A stretch of DNA of 64,000 nucleotides from Vibrio ulleungensis (lineage in GTDB: Bacteria > Pseudomonadota > Gammaproteobacteria > Enterobacterales > Vibrionaceae): the NCBI RefSeq assembly GCF_016900875.1, contig NZ_JAFEUM010000002.1, forward strand, positions 620,001 to 684,000, in the 5' to 3' direction. Both the position numbers and the translations under genes were made by a program. Each line of letters opens with the position of its first letter. Positions within the stretch are counted from its first letter, which is position 1. The notes beneath the pieces are model-generated. The model was given only the letters and a program-made list of their open reading frames with translations, had not been told where the DNA came from and did not search any database. Of the stretch, positions 56,689 through 64,000 are shown one piece after another.

Positions 56689-57480
56689 TTATAAAGCGAC
56701 ATTAAAGAATCGTGCCAAGAATCCAGGTTCCTGCATATCTTGATTGGTACCGGTACCCGCATAACGGATTCGAGCGTTAGAAATTCTAGTAGAATCAATG
56801 GTGTTTTCGTAACTGATGTCATCTGGTCGAATTGTGCCACTGAGGCGAATATATTCGTCTCCGGTATTTAGGGTTAACCATTTTTCGCCACGGATCACTA
56901 AATTGCCGTTTGCCAGGACATCGGTAACTTCTACCGTTATTGAACCACTGATACTGTTACTTTGATTCGCCGACGCGTTGCCTTCAAAATTGTTGTCGTT
57001 GTTCAGCTCATAAGAGAGGTCATAACTGCCGAGGTTAACCGGCTGGCCACCCATCATGATGGGATCCAATGTCGAGTTATTACTTTTAGATAAGTCCGCA
57101 TCGGCACTTTTTGCCGCTTTGGTGTTCTCATCGAGCATCACGGTAACGATATCGCCAATACCATGGGGTTTGGAATCGTTGTATAGATCTTGAACTAACG
57201 CGCCATTAAACAGTGACCCGGTCGCCGTTGCGTAATGTTCTGGTTTCTTCGGTGGATGAATCGGTGCCCACGCCGGATCATTTGCCACCGGATCATTTCT
57301 GCCTCTTAGCGTATCCACCAAACCTGTAGACTCTGCTGCAGACTGATCGCCTTCAACAGCATCGACAACGGTTGTACCTGACTCCATGTCAGTCTGAGGG
57401 CCTGTGTTTTCAAATATCCAACCTTGGGCACAACCAGCCAAAGAGAGAACACATAATCCAACAAAAATATGCCTAAACAT
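56689..57480 (-). CDS. flgH: L-ring lipoprotein FlgH
   Basis: A 263-residue lipoprotein with the lipobox L-S-L-A-G-C (Cys17). The mature part has [14 protein letters not shown] and [11 protein letters not shown]. It forms the outer membrane L-ring. It lies 13 bases after flgG. Confidence 0.96.
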   Translation of the reverse strand: MFRHIFVGLCVLSLAGCAQGWIFENTGPQTDMESGTTVVDAVEGDQSAAESTGLVDTLRGRNDPVANDPAWAPIHPPKKPEHYATATGSLFNGALVQDLYNDSKPHGIGDIVTVMLDENTKAAKSADADLSKSNNSTLDPIMMGGQPVNLGSYDLSYELNNDNNFEGNASANQSNSISGSITVEVTDVLANGNLVIRGEKWLTLNTGDEYIRLSGTIRPDDISYENTIDSTRISNARIRYAGTGTNQDMQEPGFLARFFNVAL

Positions 57481-57493
57481 GGTTTGCCTCCCC

Positions 57494-58282
57494 TTACAGT
57501 TGCTGATTCACAAAGCTCATCATCTTATCGACCGCCGAGATGACTTTAGAATTCATTTCGTAAACGCGCTGAGCTTCGATCATGTTCACTAACTCCTCAG
57601 TAACATTAACGTTAGAGGTTTCTAGCATTGATTGTCTTATTGATCCTAAGCCTTCAAAACCAGGAACGCCTTCTTGAGCTTCACCACTTGCTCCTGTTGG
57701 CAAGTACAAGTTTTGACCAATAGGCTCAAGACCGCCTGGGTTAATGAAATCGACAGTGGTGATTTGTCCCACAACCTGGTTGTCTTGCTGACCACGTAGA
57801 CGCACTGACACTTCACCGTCGTTACCCACGGTGATCGAAATTGCGTCTTCTGGAATGGTGATCTCTGGCTCTAAGGCGTAGCCTGCGCCAGTGGTGACCA
57901 CAACGCCTTCATCGTTTAACGTAAATTGACCGTTGCGGCTGTAGCCAATGTTGCCGTCCGGCATCATGACTTGGAAAAATCCGTCACCTTCAATCATCAT
58001 ATCCAATGAGTTACTGGTAGTTTGCGCATTACCATTGGTGTGAATTTTCTGCGTGGCGACCACTTTAGAGCCAGCACCCAACATTAAGCCACTTGGCAAT
58101 TCGGTGTTTTGCGACGATTGACCGCCCGGCTGGTTAATATTCTGATAAAACAGATCTTCAAACACCGCACGACTTTTCTTGTAACCAATGGTCGAGGCGT
58201 TAGCCAAGTTATTGGAGATCGTGGCAATGTTTGTCTGTTGTGCGTCTAGTCCGGTCTTACTGACCCATAGTGCTGGTTGCAT
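57494..58282 (-). CDS. flgG: Distal rod protein FlgG
   Basis: A 262-residue protein with the rod/hook start [24 protein letters not shown] and the C-terminal [13 protein letters not shown]. It forms the distal rod through the L- and P-rings. Confidence 0.97.
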   Translation of the reverse strand: MQPALWVSKTGLDAQQTNIATISNNLANASTIGYKKSRAVFEDLFYQNINQPGGQSSQNTELPSGLMLGAGSKVVATQKIHTNGNAQTTSNSLDMMIEGDGFFQVMMPDGNIGYSRNGQFTLNDEGVVVTTGAGYALEPEITIPEDAISITVGNDGEVSVRLRGQQDNQVVGQITTVDFINPGGLEPIGQNLYLPTGASGEAQEGVPGFEGLGSIRQSMLETSNVNVTEELVNMIEAQRVYEMNSKVISAVDKMMSFVNQQL

Positions 58283-58310
58283 AATACCCTTTCCTTATTC
58301 CCTGTTGGCG

Positions 58311-59060
58311 TTAACTGCTACGAAGCAGAGAATCCGACGCCTTGTCCATATCTTCTGCGGTTTTCATCATTTTTACGTGCATTTCAAATTGGCGTTGTAA
58401 ATCGATAAGATTGGTCATTTCTCCAACCGCATTGACGTTACTGCCTTCAATGGTTCCCGTCGCTAATTTGACTTGCGCATCAGCTACGTAGAAAGCATTT
58501 GGCTGCTTTGAACGAAATAGGCCATTGTTGTCTTTAAACAGTGTCTGATTATCAGGTCGAGTCAGTTTAATGCGATCAATCTCTTCTACGGCGTCTGCGG
58601 CAGCCCCCATTGGGATGACAGAAATGGTTCCGTCTCGACCAATTTCAACTTTGCTCAATGGGACCGGTAAGGTAATTGGCGCATCGTTGTTGCCCAGCAC
58701 TAAATGACCCGCGCCATTTTTTAGCAAACCGTTCTGGTCGATGTGCAAATTGCCGTTTCGAGTCAACCCCTCTTTACCCGTCGCATCCATGACTGAAATC
58801 CAGCCATCACCTTCAATGGTAACGTCTAAGTCACGACCTGTGGTGATCACGCTGCCTTGTTGAAAGCTGTGTCCAGGGCGTTCTGTCATGGAAAATACGC
58901 GGGTGGGCAACCCTTGACCGTAAGCTTGCATAGAGCGAGCCTGCTCTAGATCTGCGCGAAAACCTGTGGTGCTTACGTTAGCTAAGTTGTTTGATCTTAG
59001 CTGCATCGCTTGCATATTTTGTTTTGCGCCGCTCATGGCCAAAAAGAGTGCACGATCCAT
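58311..59060 (-). CDS. flgF: Proximal rod protein FlgF
   Basis: A 249-residue protein with N-L-A-N-V-S-T-T-G-F-R-A-D and the C-terminal M-T-N-L-I-D-L-Q-R-Q-F-E-M-H. It is part of the proximal rod. It is the first gene behind its own sigma-54 promoter at 59099-59112. Confidence 0.95.
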   Translation of the reverse strand: MDRALFLAMSGAKQNMQAMQLRSNNLANVSTTGFRADLEQARSMQAYGQGLPTRVFSMTERPGHSFQQGSVITTGRDLDVTIEGDGWISVMDATGKEGLTRNGNLHIDQNGLLKNGAGHLVLGNNDAPITLPVPLSKVEIGRDGTISVIPMGAAADAVEEIDRIKLTRPDNQTLFKDNNGLFRSKQPNAFYVADAQVKLATGTIEGSNVNAVGEMTNLIDLQRQFEMHVKMMKTAEDMDKASDSLLRSS

Positions 59061-59098
59061 TTTGCCTTCCTCGATTACTGTGTACTAATCGATATAAA

Positions 59099-59112
59099 GC
59101 AATTGATGTGCC
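59099..59112 (-). promoter_or_regulatory. Sigma-54 promoter for flgFGHIJ
   Basis: Minus strand reads TTGGCACATCAATTGCTT: GG at 59111-59112, ten bases, GC at 59099-59100, a near-perfect match 39 bases before flgF. Confidence 0.88.
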
Positions 59113-59179
59113 AAGTTTTATTTGTCTTGTTTTTCAAAGATCTAAAAGAAAAATAGGATCATTTTATATAACAGAGAGG

Positions 59180-59223
59180 AAAGAAAAGACAAGTTTGCCG
59201 CATGCCGCGGCAAAGCTTGTCTT
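59180..59223 (-). terminator. Intrinsic terminator after flgE
   Basis: A long stem, AAGACAAG plus TTTGCCGC pairing with GCGGCAAA plus CTTGTCTT with one bulge, is followed on the minus strand by a T-rich stretch. It divides flgBCDE from flgFGHIJ. Confidence 0.88.
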
Positions 59224-59238
59224 ATCAAGGAGTAGCGG

Positions 59239-60543
59239 TTATCGAATCTGTAGAATGTTTTGTTGCAGCTGGTTATGAACATCAAGCGCACGGGAGTTCG
59301 CTTGGAAGTTACGCTGTGCGCTGATCAAATCAACCAATTCTTGAGTCATGTCTATGTTTGATTGCTCAAGAACACCACTTGAGATGCTACCAAAGGCACC
59401 TTTGTTGGACTCACCCCAGATTTTATCTCCAGAGTTTTGAGTGCTTGCCCATTGCGTACCACCTTTTTTATCTAAGCCCTGCTCGTTAGTGACTCGTGCT
59501 AAGGCCACTCGGCCTAAGGTGACACTTTTGCCGTTTGAATAGGTGCCAATGACGCTGCCGTACTCGTCAAAGTCTACTTTACTTAGGAAACCTGTAGTCG
59601 CGCCATCTTCGTCAAATGCGGTCATTTCAAATGGTGCGGCAAACTGAGTTGTACTCGTTACATTAAGGTTCATCACCTGATTAACGTCGGCGCCGTTGAG
59701 GTCAATTGGCGGAACATTGCTGCCAAGTGCTACTGTATTAACTGGTTGGCCAGAGTTAACAGAAGCCAACGTACCGTCGTTGTTAAAGGTCATTGTATGG
59801 CCGGCGTGTCCGCCTGGAGTTGACGCATCACCCCCGTCGATGTTGAGCGCTTTTTCGCCTTCCCCATCTGTCATGGTGTAATACACTTGCCAGTTATTTG
59901 GGGTATTTTGATCTTTAATATAATAGGTGGTGACTTTGTAAGATTGGCCCATAGAGTCATACACTGTCGCTGACGTAGAGCGGTTGAATGTATCTGGATC
60001 TTCAAAGTTAAATGCGGCTGGATCTTTTGCCTCACCCGTCGCTGGAAGGTTTACACCCAAAGTGATGTTTTCAGTCATCTTTGGTTTACCAAACTCTGCT
60101 GGGATCTTCAGTGGTTTTGGTTCGTATGACGTAACCTGACCGCTGTCTGGGTTTACGTTATAACCTAATAGGTACTCGTCGGCACTCGACACCATGTAGT
60201 TGTCTTTGTTTAAGTGGAATGCACCGTTACGAGTTAACTCATTCATATTCGGTGTGAGGCGATCTTTTGCCACCGCAAAAAAGCCCGTACCTTGTACACG
60301 AAGATCCATCGGGTTATTGGTGTAAACACTTGACCCTTCATGGAACTGCTGCGCCACAGAACTTGCTTGAACACCCTGTCCTGGTGTGGTCTTGGCGTTT
60401 GTAAATAACGAATTTGAATACACATCAGCAAATTCAGCACGCGACTCTTTAAAGCCATAGGTGTTGGCGTTTGCAATGTTATTACTGGTTGTATTGAGGT
60501 CTAACTGCGCCGCAGATAAACCACTTAATGATACGTAAGACAT
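59239..60543 (-). CDS. flgE: Hook protein FlgE
   Basis: A 434-residue protein with N-I-A-N-A-N-T-Y-G-F-K-E-S-R-A-E-F-A-D-V near 23-42 and a C-terminal Q-E-L-V-D-L-I-S-A-Q-R-N-F-Q-A-N-S-R. It is the structural subunit of the hook. The ribosome site is GAGAAGG. It is followed by a strong terminator. Confidence 0.97.
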   Translation of the reverse strand: MSYVSLSGLSAAQLDLNTTSNNIANANTYGFKESRAEFADVYSNSLFTNAKTTPGQGVQASSVAQQFHEGSSVYTNNPMDLRVQGTGFFAVAKDRLTPNMNELTRNGAFHLNKDNYMVSSADEYLLGYNVNPDSGQVTSYEPKPLKIPAEFGKPKMTENITLGVNLPATGEAKDPAAFNFEDPDTFNRSTSATVYDSMGQSYKVTTYYIKDQNTPNNWQVYYTMTDGEGEKALNIDGGDASTPGGHAGHTMTFNNDGTLASVNSGQPVNTVALGSNVPPIDLNGADVNQVMNLNVTSTTQFAAPFEMTAFDEDGATTGFLSKVDFDEYGSVIGTYSNGKSVTLGRVALARVTNEQGLDKKGGTQWASTQNSGDKIWGESNKGAFGSISSGVLEQSNIDMTQELVDLISAQRNFQANSRALDVHNQLQQNILQIR

Positions 60544-60561
60544 ACCCTTCTCCTAAGGCAA

Positions 60562-61266
60562 TTAACCTTTGCCAACTTCCTTTACTTCAGCGAGTTTAAC
60601 TGGGCTGTTATACCCTTCTAGGTTAAGCAGTACATTGCCGTCCCCTTTACCAAGCAACACGCTATTCACATTGGCGTATGTTGATACATCGAACTCAGTG
60701 TTTTGACCATCGACTAAGCCGTTGGCTTTTACGTTATATTTTCCAGCCGGCATTGCATTGCCAGTGTCATCCAAACCGTCCCAATCTACGCGAGATTCAC
60801 CTGCAGGATTTGCCCCTGCGGTAAAGGTGCGGACTAACTCACCAGCGGCATTTTCGATGCGCACCATTAAGTTATCGACTGAGCTTGGTAAGTTAACCAT
60901 AGCGGCAAGGCCACCCATTTGATCTTTCATTCCCGCCGCACCTGGAACTAGTACGTCACGCCCTACAAGAGACGACGCCTGTAGCGCTTGGTTAGAAGTC
61001 ATAGATGAATTCAAGCTATCAAACTGAGTATTCATCTTATTGATGCCATCTACAGTTGCAAAAGAAGCCATCTGAGCGATCATTTGGTCATTTTCTACCG
61101 GCTTAAACGGGTCCTGGTGAGCAAGCTGCTTAGTCAACAATGACAAAAAGTCATCTTGCTTAAGCTCATTCTTACCGCCCGTTTGCTGGGTTTTAGTTTG
61201 ATCTTGTGATTGTTTAAGTTGGTCTATATAAGACAAGCCACTTTGACCGACATTATCAATAGCCAT
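60562..61266 (-). CDS. flgD: Hook cap protein FlgD
   Basis: A 234-residue protein with Q-D-D-F-L-S-L-L-T-K-Q-L-A-H-Q-D-P near 37-53 and a FlgD Ig-like domain with D-W-D-G-L-D-D-T-G-N-A-M-P-A-G-K-Y. It caps the growing hook. Confidence 0.95.
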   Translation of the reverse strand: MAIDNVGQSGLSYIDQLKQSQDQTKTQQTGGKNELKQDDFLSLLTKQLAHQDPFKPVENDQMIAQMASFATVDGINKMNTQFDSLNSSMTSNQALQASSLVGRDVLVPGAAGMKDQMGGLAAMVNLPSSVDNLMVRIENAAGELVRTFTAGANPAGESRVDWDGLDDTGNAMPAGKYNVKANGLVDGQNTEFDVSTYANVNSVLLGKGDGNVLLNLEGYNSPVKLAEVKEVGKG

Positions 61267-61283
61267 CAGCTGTCCTCCTTACC

Positions 61284-61700
61284 TTATTGACCCATCTGCA
61301 GCGTACGCAGCAGCATTTGTTTGCTTGCATCAGCAACCTGTACATTTGTTTGGTACGAACGGGATGCGGAAATCATGTTTGCCATCTCTTCCATCACATT
61401 TACGTTAGGCTTGTAAATATAGCCATCTTGGTTTGCCATTGGATGATCTGGGTTGTACTCCGCATTCAGCGGTTTATCACTCTCTACAATGCCCATCACT
61501 TTAACGGGAACACTGTGGTCTCGGTTGTACTTAGCTTTACTTAATTCGGCACCAAAAACCGCATGACGAGCTTTATAGGTCTGCTCAGCGCTGCTGCTAA
61601 TGCTATCTGCGTTGGCGAGGTTACTTGATGTTGTATTTAGACGGATAGATTCTGCACTCATTGCAGATCCCGTCACGTTAAAAACATTGAATAAACTCAT
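61284..61700 (-). CDS. flgC: Proximal rod protein FlgC
   Basis: A 138-residue protein with S-A-E-S-I-R-L-N-T-T-S-S-N-L-A-N-A-D and the C-terminal N-V-M-E-E-M-A-N-M-I-S-A-S-R-S-Y, standard for FlgC. Confidence 0.96.
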   Translation of the reverse strand: MSLFNVFNVTGSAMSAESIRLNTTSSNLANADSISSSAEQTYKARHAVFGAELSKAKYNRDHSVPVKVMGIVESDKPLNAEYNPDHPMANQDGYIYKPNVNVMEEMANMISASRSYQTNVQVADASKQMLLRTLQMGQ

Positions 61701-61703
61701 CGA

Positions 61704-62099
61704 TTAGCTCCCTTTGATCGCTTTCGTCATATTTTTAAACTTCGACCCTAAAAAATCGAGTGACGCTTGATGGCGCAGTTGGTTTTCCATAAACAAGTTT
61801 CGTTCTAGGTCAACATCAACAGTATTGCCGTCACCGGTATCGGGTTGAGTTGGCAAGCGATATTCAGTTCCAGAGGTAAAATTAGTCGAGGCGGCAATAT
61901 GTCGCCCATTGGTTCGACTCAACCCCATGCTCTGACCCGACTTCGCTGCGGCCATTGCTTTCTCAAAGTCCATCCCCTTAGCCTTATAGCCTGGGGTGTT
62001 AGCTTGTGCAATGTTGGTAGAAATCAGCTCTGCATTGCTTTCACGCACACCGACAGTGTGTTGATGTATGCCTAATGCATTGTTAAAACTGATGGCCAT
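61704..62099 (-). CDS. flgB: Proximal rod protein FlgB
   Basis: A 131-residue protein with N-I-A-Q-A-N-T-P-G-Y-K-A-K-G-M-D-F near 29-45 and a C-terminal L-R-H-Q-A-S-L-D-F-L-G-S-K-F. First gene of flgBCDE, behind a sigma-54 promoter. In V. cholerae the genes before flgB are cheR, cheV and flgAMN; here comEA and ppiD take that place. Confidence 0.96.
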   Translation of the reverse strand: MAISFNNALGIHQHTVGVRESNAELISTNIAQANTPGYKAKGMDFEKAMAAAKSGQSMGLSRTNGRHIAASTNFTSGTEYRLPTQPDTGDGNTVDVDLERNLFMENQLRHQASLDFLGSKFKNMTKAIKGS

Positions 62100-62144
62100 T
62101 GTTTGCCCCTTTTCTACCGTTTTGGTGTGACTACTTAGTATTAA

Positions 62145-62158
62145 GCGATTATCGTGCC
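62145..62158 (-). promoter_or_regulatory. Sigma-54 promoter for flgBCDE
   Basis: Minus strand reads TTGGCACGATAATCGCTT: GG at 62157-62158, ten bases, GC at 62145-62146. The -24 half is perfect; the -12 half is TCGCT instead of TTGCT. Confidence 0.85.
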
Positions 62159-62415
62159 AACAATACTATGTAGAACTAATTTTTATTGTGACGACGAAAA
62201 TACTCGAGTGAGCTTACCTTTTAGTATCCGATTGCTCAAGATTTCATCAATGCATGTACAGCTATTTTAAGGTGATTTCGTTTTGACGATTCACATCATG
62301 GCGAACCAAAGCTGCAGATTGTAATCTATAGCAAAAACTAGCAATAATAAGGCCACTCTTTAAGAGTGGCCTTATTCATTCACAAGCGTTCATTGGCAAA
62401 TCGCGACATAAATAC
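62159..62415. other. Non-coding region between comEA and flgB promoter
   Basis: No gene is visible. It holds the comEA terminator, a small AGATT-GT-AATCT palindrome near 62315, and AT-rich sequence where FlrC enhancer sites for flgB would lie. Confidence 0.6.
62347..62377. terminator. Bidirectional terminator after comEA
   Basis: A 13-bp or longer stem AATAAGGCCACTC/GAGTGGCCTTATT with a 5-nt loop; T-rich on both flanks. It isolates comEA from the flgB promoter. Confidence 0.92.
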
Positions 62416-62712
62416 CTATAACGCAATACGTTGCCGATTTTTGTCGACGGTTGCCGCACCTATGCCACTCACATTGGTTAATTGATCGGCACTGGTGAAT
62501 GGGCCATGTACGGTTCTGTACTCAATAATATTTTGTGCTTTTTTCAAACCGATACCCTGTAGAAGGGTAGCGAGTTCTTCAGCATCCGCCTGATTGATGT
62601 TAACGACAATGTTAACGCTTTCGTTTTGAGACTCCGTCTCCTGCGCGGCAAAACAGCCGACACTAAACAGTGCCAGTAGAGTCAGCCAAATAGTCGATAG
62701 TGTTTTAGTCAT
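62416..62712 (-). CDS. comEA: ComEA-type helix-hairpin-helix DNA-binding protein
   Basis: A 98-residue protein with a signal peptide (about 1-22) and a ComEA domain with two helix-hairpin-helix motifs: N-I-N-Q-A-D-A-E-E-L and G-I-G-L-K-K-A near 38-57, then V-S-G-I-G-A-A-T-V near 81-89. In naturally competent Vibrio, ComEA binds DNA in the periplasm during uptake. GGAGAGC lies before the ATG. It sits next to ppiD as in other Vibrionaceae. Whether this copy serves competence cannot be shown from sequence alone. Confidence 0.88.
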   Translation of the reverse strand: MTKTLSTIWLTLLALFSVGCFAAQETESQNESVNIVVNINQADAEELATLLQGIGLKKAQNIIEYRTVHGPFTSADQLTNVSGIGAATVDKNRQRIAL

Positions 62713-62787
62713 GTTGCTCTCCTTTAAGTTGCCACATCACCGTACCGACTGTTCATATTGAGCAAACCTTATCAAAGATAAAAATAG

Positions 62788-62814
62788 AACGGGCTGCATA
62801 TAATGCAGCCCGTT
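62788..62814 (-). terminator. Intrinsic terminator after ppiD
   Basis: A 12-bp stem AACGGGCTGCAT/ATGCAGCCCGTT with a 3-nt loop, followed on the minus strand by CTATTTTTATC. Confidence 0.88.
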
Positions 62815-62843
62815 GTTACTTCAGTTTTCATTGTGTTGTGAGG

Positions 62844-64000
62844 TTACTCACCGATGAAGTATTCGATCTCAGTCGTTTCTGCCAGTTGACTCACTAGGCC
62901 TTGCTGCTCTTGCCCCTGGAAGGTTTGAGATAGCTGAGCTTCGATTTGCTGGTTAAAGTCGCTGCTGATGACGTCATTCACTTTCGACAATTCGACCACC
63001 ACGACATTGCCAATGAGGCTTTGAGTTTGTGCAAATTGACTTTGTTCTGTTGGGCGCGGCATAGCAAACACCACATCCGCAAACTCAGAGCCACGGTCAA
63101 CAGTGCTGACGTCGTTAAAGCTCAGATTATTATCAGCGAGAATGGTCTCATCTCCAGCAGACAATGCGTCAATGACTTCAAGCGCTAGCGCGTCTGCTTG
63201 CTCACGAGCCAACGTAAACATTAACTGTGACTCTACGTCCGCCTTAACGTCTTCCAATGGCAACACGGTCTGCTCACGAGCTTCCTCGATGCGAACCACA
63301 ACGACATGCTCTGATCCAACTTCGATAACTTCTGAGTTAAGTCCGTCAAATTTTACTTCTTCACTCGTCAGCGCATTCGAAATTTCTTGATTACGCAGTA
63401 GCTCTGGTAGCTCGTAGGCCGACACAAAATCGGTGGTCGTTACGTCTGCGCCAATAGCCGTTGCGGCATCGTCTAGTGAATCAGGGAATTCAAACGCAAC
63501 CGTCTCTAGCTCCGTGAGTAGACTATAAAACTCGTCCACTGCTCTCTGACCTGATAGCTCAGCTTTAAGCTCATCTTTAATTTCAGCAAGTGGCTTAGCC
63601 TGAGGCTCTTTGAGCGCGTTCAGTTTAATGATGTGGTAACCAAAGTCACTCTTAACTAATCCCGTCATGTCGCCGACAGCCGTCAGTGCAAATGCAGCGT
63701 CTTCAAACGCGGGATCCATGACACCTTTTTCAATCCAACCGAGGTCGCCGCCTTCTTCCGCGCTACCAAGGTCTTGAGATTTGTCTTCAGCCAGTTGGGC
63801 AAAGTCAGCACCTGCGTTTAGCTCATCTAAAATAGATTGAGCCGTTGCTTCGTCATCACCTTGAATCAAGATGTGGGCAACTTGACGCTGCTCTTCGGTG
63901 GAAAATGAAGATAGATTGTCTTGATAATAGTCTTCAACTTCGTCGTCAGTCGGGGCAAATTCCTCTTGCAGCTGCTGAGCTGAAAGCTCGACATAAGAGA
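62844..64000 (-). CDS. ppiD: Periplasmic chaperone PpiD, C-terminal part (cut by the window edge)
   Basis: The frame is open from 62844 to the right edge; only the last ~385 residues are seen and the true start is outside. A parvulin domain is present with A-H-I-L-I near its start, G-G-D-L-G-W, D-P-A-F-E-D-A-A-F-A-L and F-G-Y-H-I-I-K at the end. The C-terminal region is helical and acidic. PpiD is an inner membrane anchored chaperone near SecYEG that helps fold exported proteins. The N-terminal membrane anchor lies outside the window. Confidence 0.93.
   Translation of the reverse strand, partial: SYVELSAQQLQEEFAPTDDEVEDYYQDNLSSFSTEEQRQVAHILIQGDDEATAQSILDELNAGADFAQLAEDKSQDLGSAEEGGDLGWIEKGVMDPAFEDAAFALTAVGDMTGLVKSDFGYHIIKLNALKEPQAKPLAEIKDELKAELSGQRAVDEFYSLLTELETVAFEFPDSLDDAATAIGADVTTTDFVSAYELPELLRNQEISNALTSEEVKFDGLNSEVIEVGSEHVVVVRIEEAREQTVLPLEDVKADVESQLMFTLAREQADALALEVIDALSAGDETILADNNLSFNDVSTVDRGSEFADVVFAMPRPTEQSQFAQTQSLIGNVVVVELSKVNDVISSDFNQQIEAQLSQTFQGQEQQGLVSQLAETTEIEYFIGE

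Overview
The window comes from a marine gammaproteobacterium, very probably a member of the Vibrionaceae. The reasons are the Vibrio-type polar flagellar gene order with flrA, flrB, flrC, flhF and flhG, several flagellins of the FlaA/B/C/D type, the chemotaxis cluster carrying the pole-localisation pair parC-parP, and the ccm cytochrome maturation cluster directly after cheW. GC content is moderate. I do not call a genus. From about 2.4 kb to the right edge every convincing gene is on the minus strand, so transcription runs from right to left.

Left edge (1-3.8 kb): the end of an exopolysaccharide locus. A VanZ-like membrane protein, a low-molecular-weight tyrosine phosphatase and a secreted GH5 endoglucanase lie on the plus strand. 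They converge on a polyprenyl-phosphate glucose-1-phosphate transferase of the WcaJ/VpsL type. Next come mlaA (4.1-4.9 kb), a short odd segment (4.94-5.1 kb) that may be a conserved element, and the complete cytochrome c maturation operon ccmABCDEFGHI (5.1-12.2 kb).

Chemotaxis and flagellar control (12.3-25.0 kb): flhA-flhF-flhG-fliA-cheY-cheZ-cheA-cheB-parC-parP-cheW and a DUF2802 gene, read from a sigma-54-type promoter before flhA. FlhF and FlhG set flagellar position and number, FliA is the late flagellar sigma factor, and ParC/ParP hold the chemotaxis array at the pole through CheA.

Export apparatus, motor and regulators (25.1-43.7 kb): fliE-F-G-H-I-J-K-L-M-N-O-P-Q-R-flhB form one tightly packed operon behind a sigma-54 promoter. 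The two-component pair flrB-flrC has its own sigma-54 promoter, and the master activator flrA is a separate unit closed by a terminator. The chaperone genes fliS and flaI sit upstream of flrA.

Filament, hook and rod (44.0-62.1 kb): fliD, flaG, three flagellins, flgKL, flgFGHIJ and flgBCDE. Promoters fit the Vibrio hierarchy: the FlaA-type flagellin has a sigma-54-like promoter, and the two others have sigma-28 promoters. A third, equally good sigma-28 promoter points the other way into the flaA 3' region, which makes the 49.2-49.7 kb gap the most interesting non-coding stretch. The right edge holds comEA and the 3' part of ppiD. The genes flgA, flgM, flgN, cheV and cheR, normally next to flgB in Vibrio, are absent from this window.

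Most of the window is well-understood biology. The less expected items are the possible RNA or regulatory elements between flagellin genes, repeat modules in CheA, FliD and ParP, and the unexplained 4.94-5.1 kb segment.
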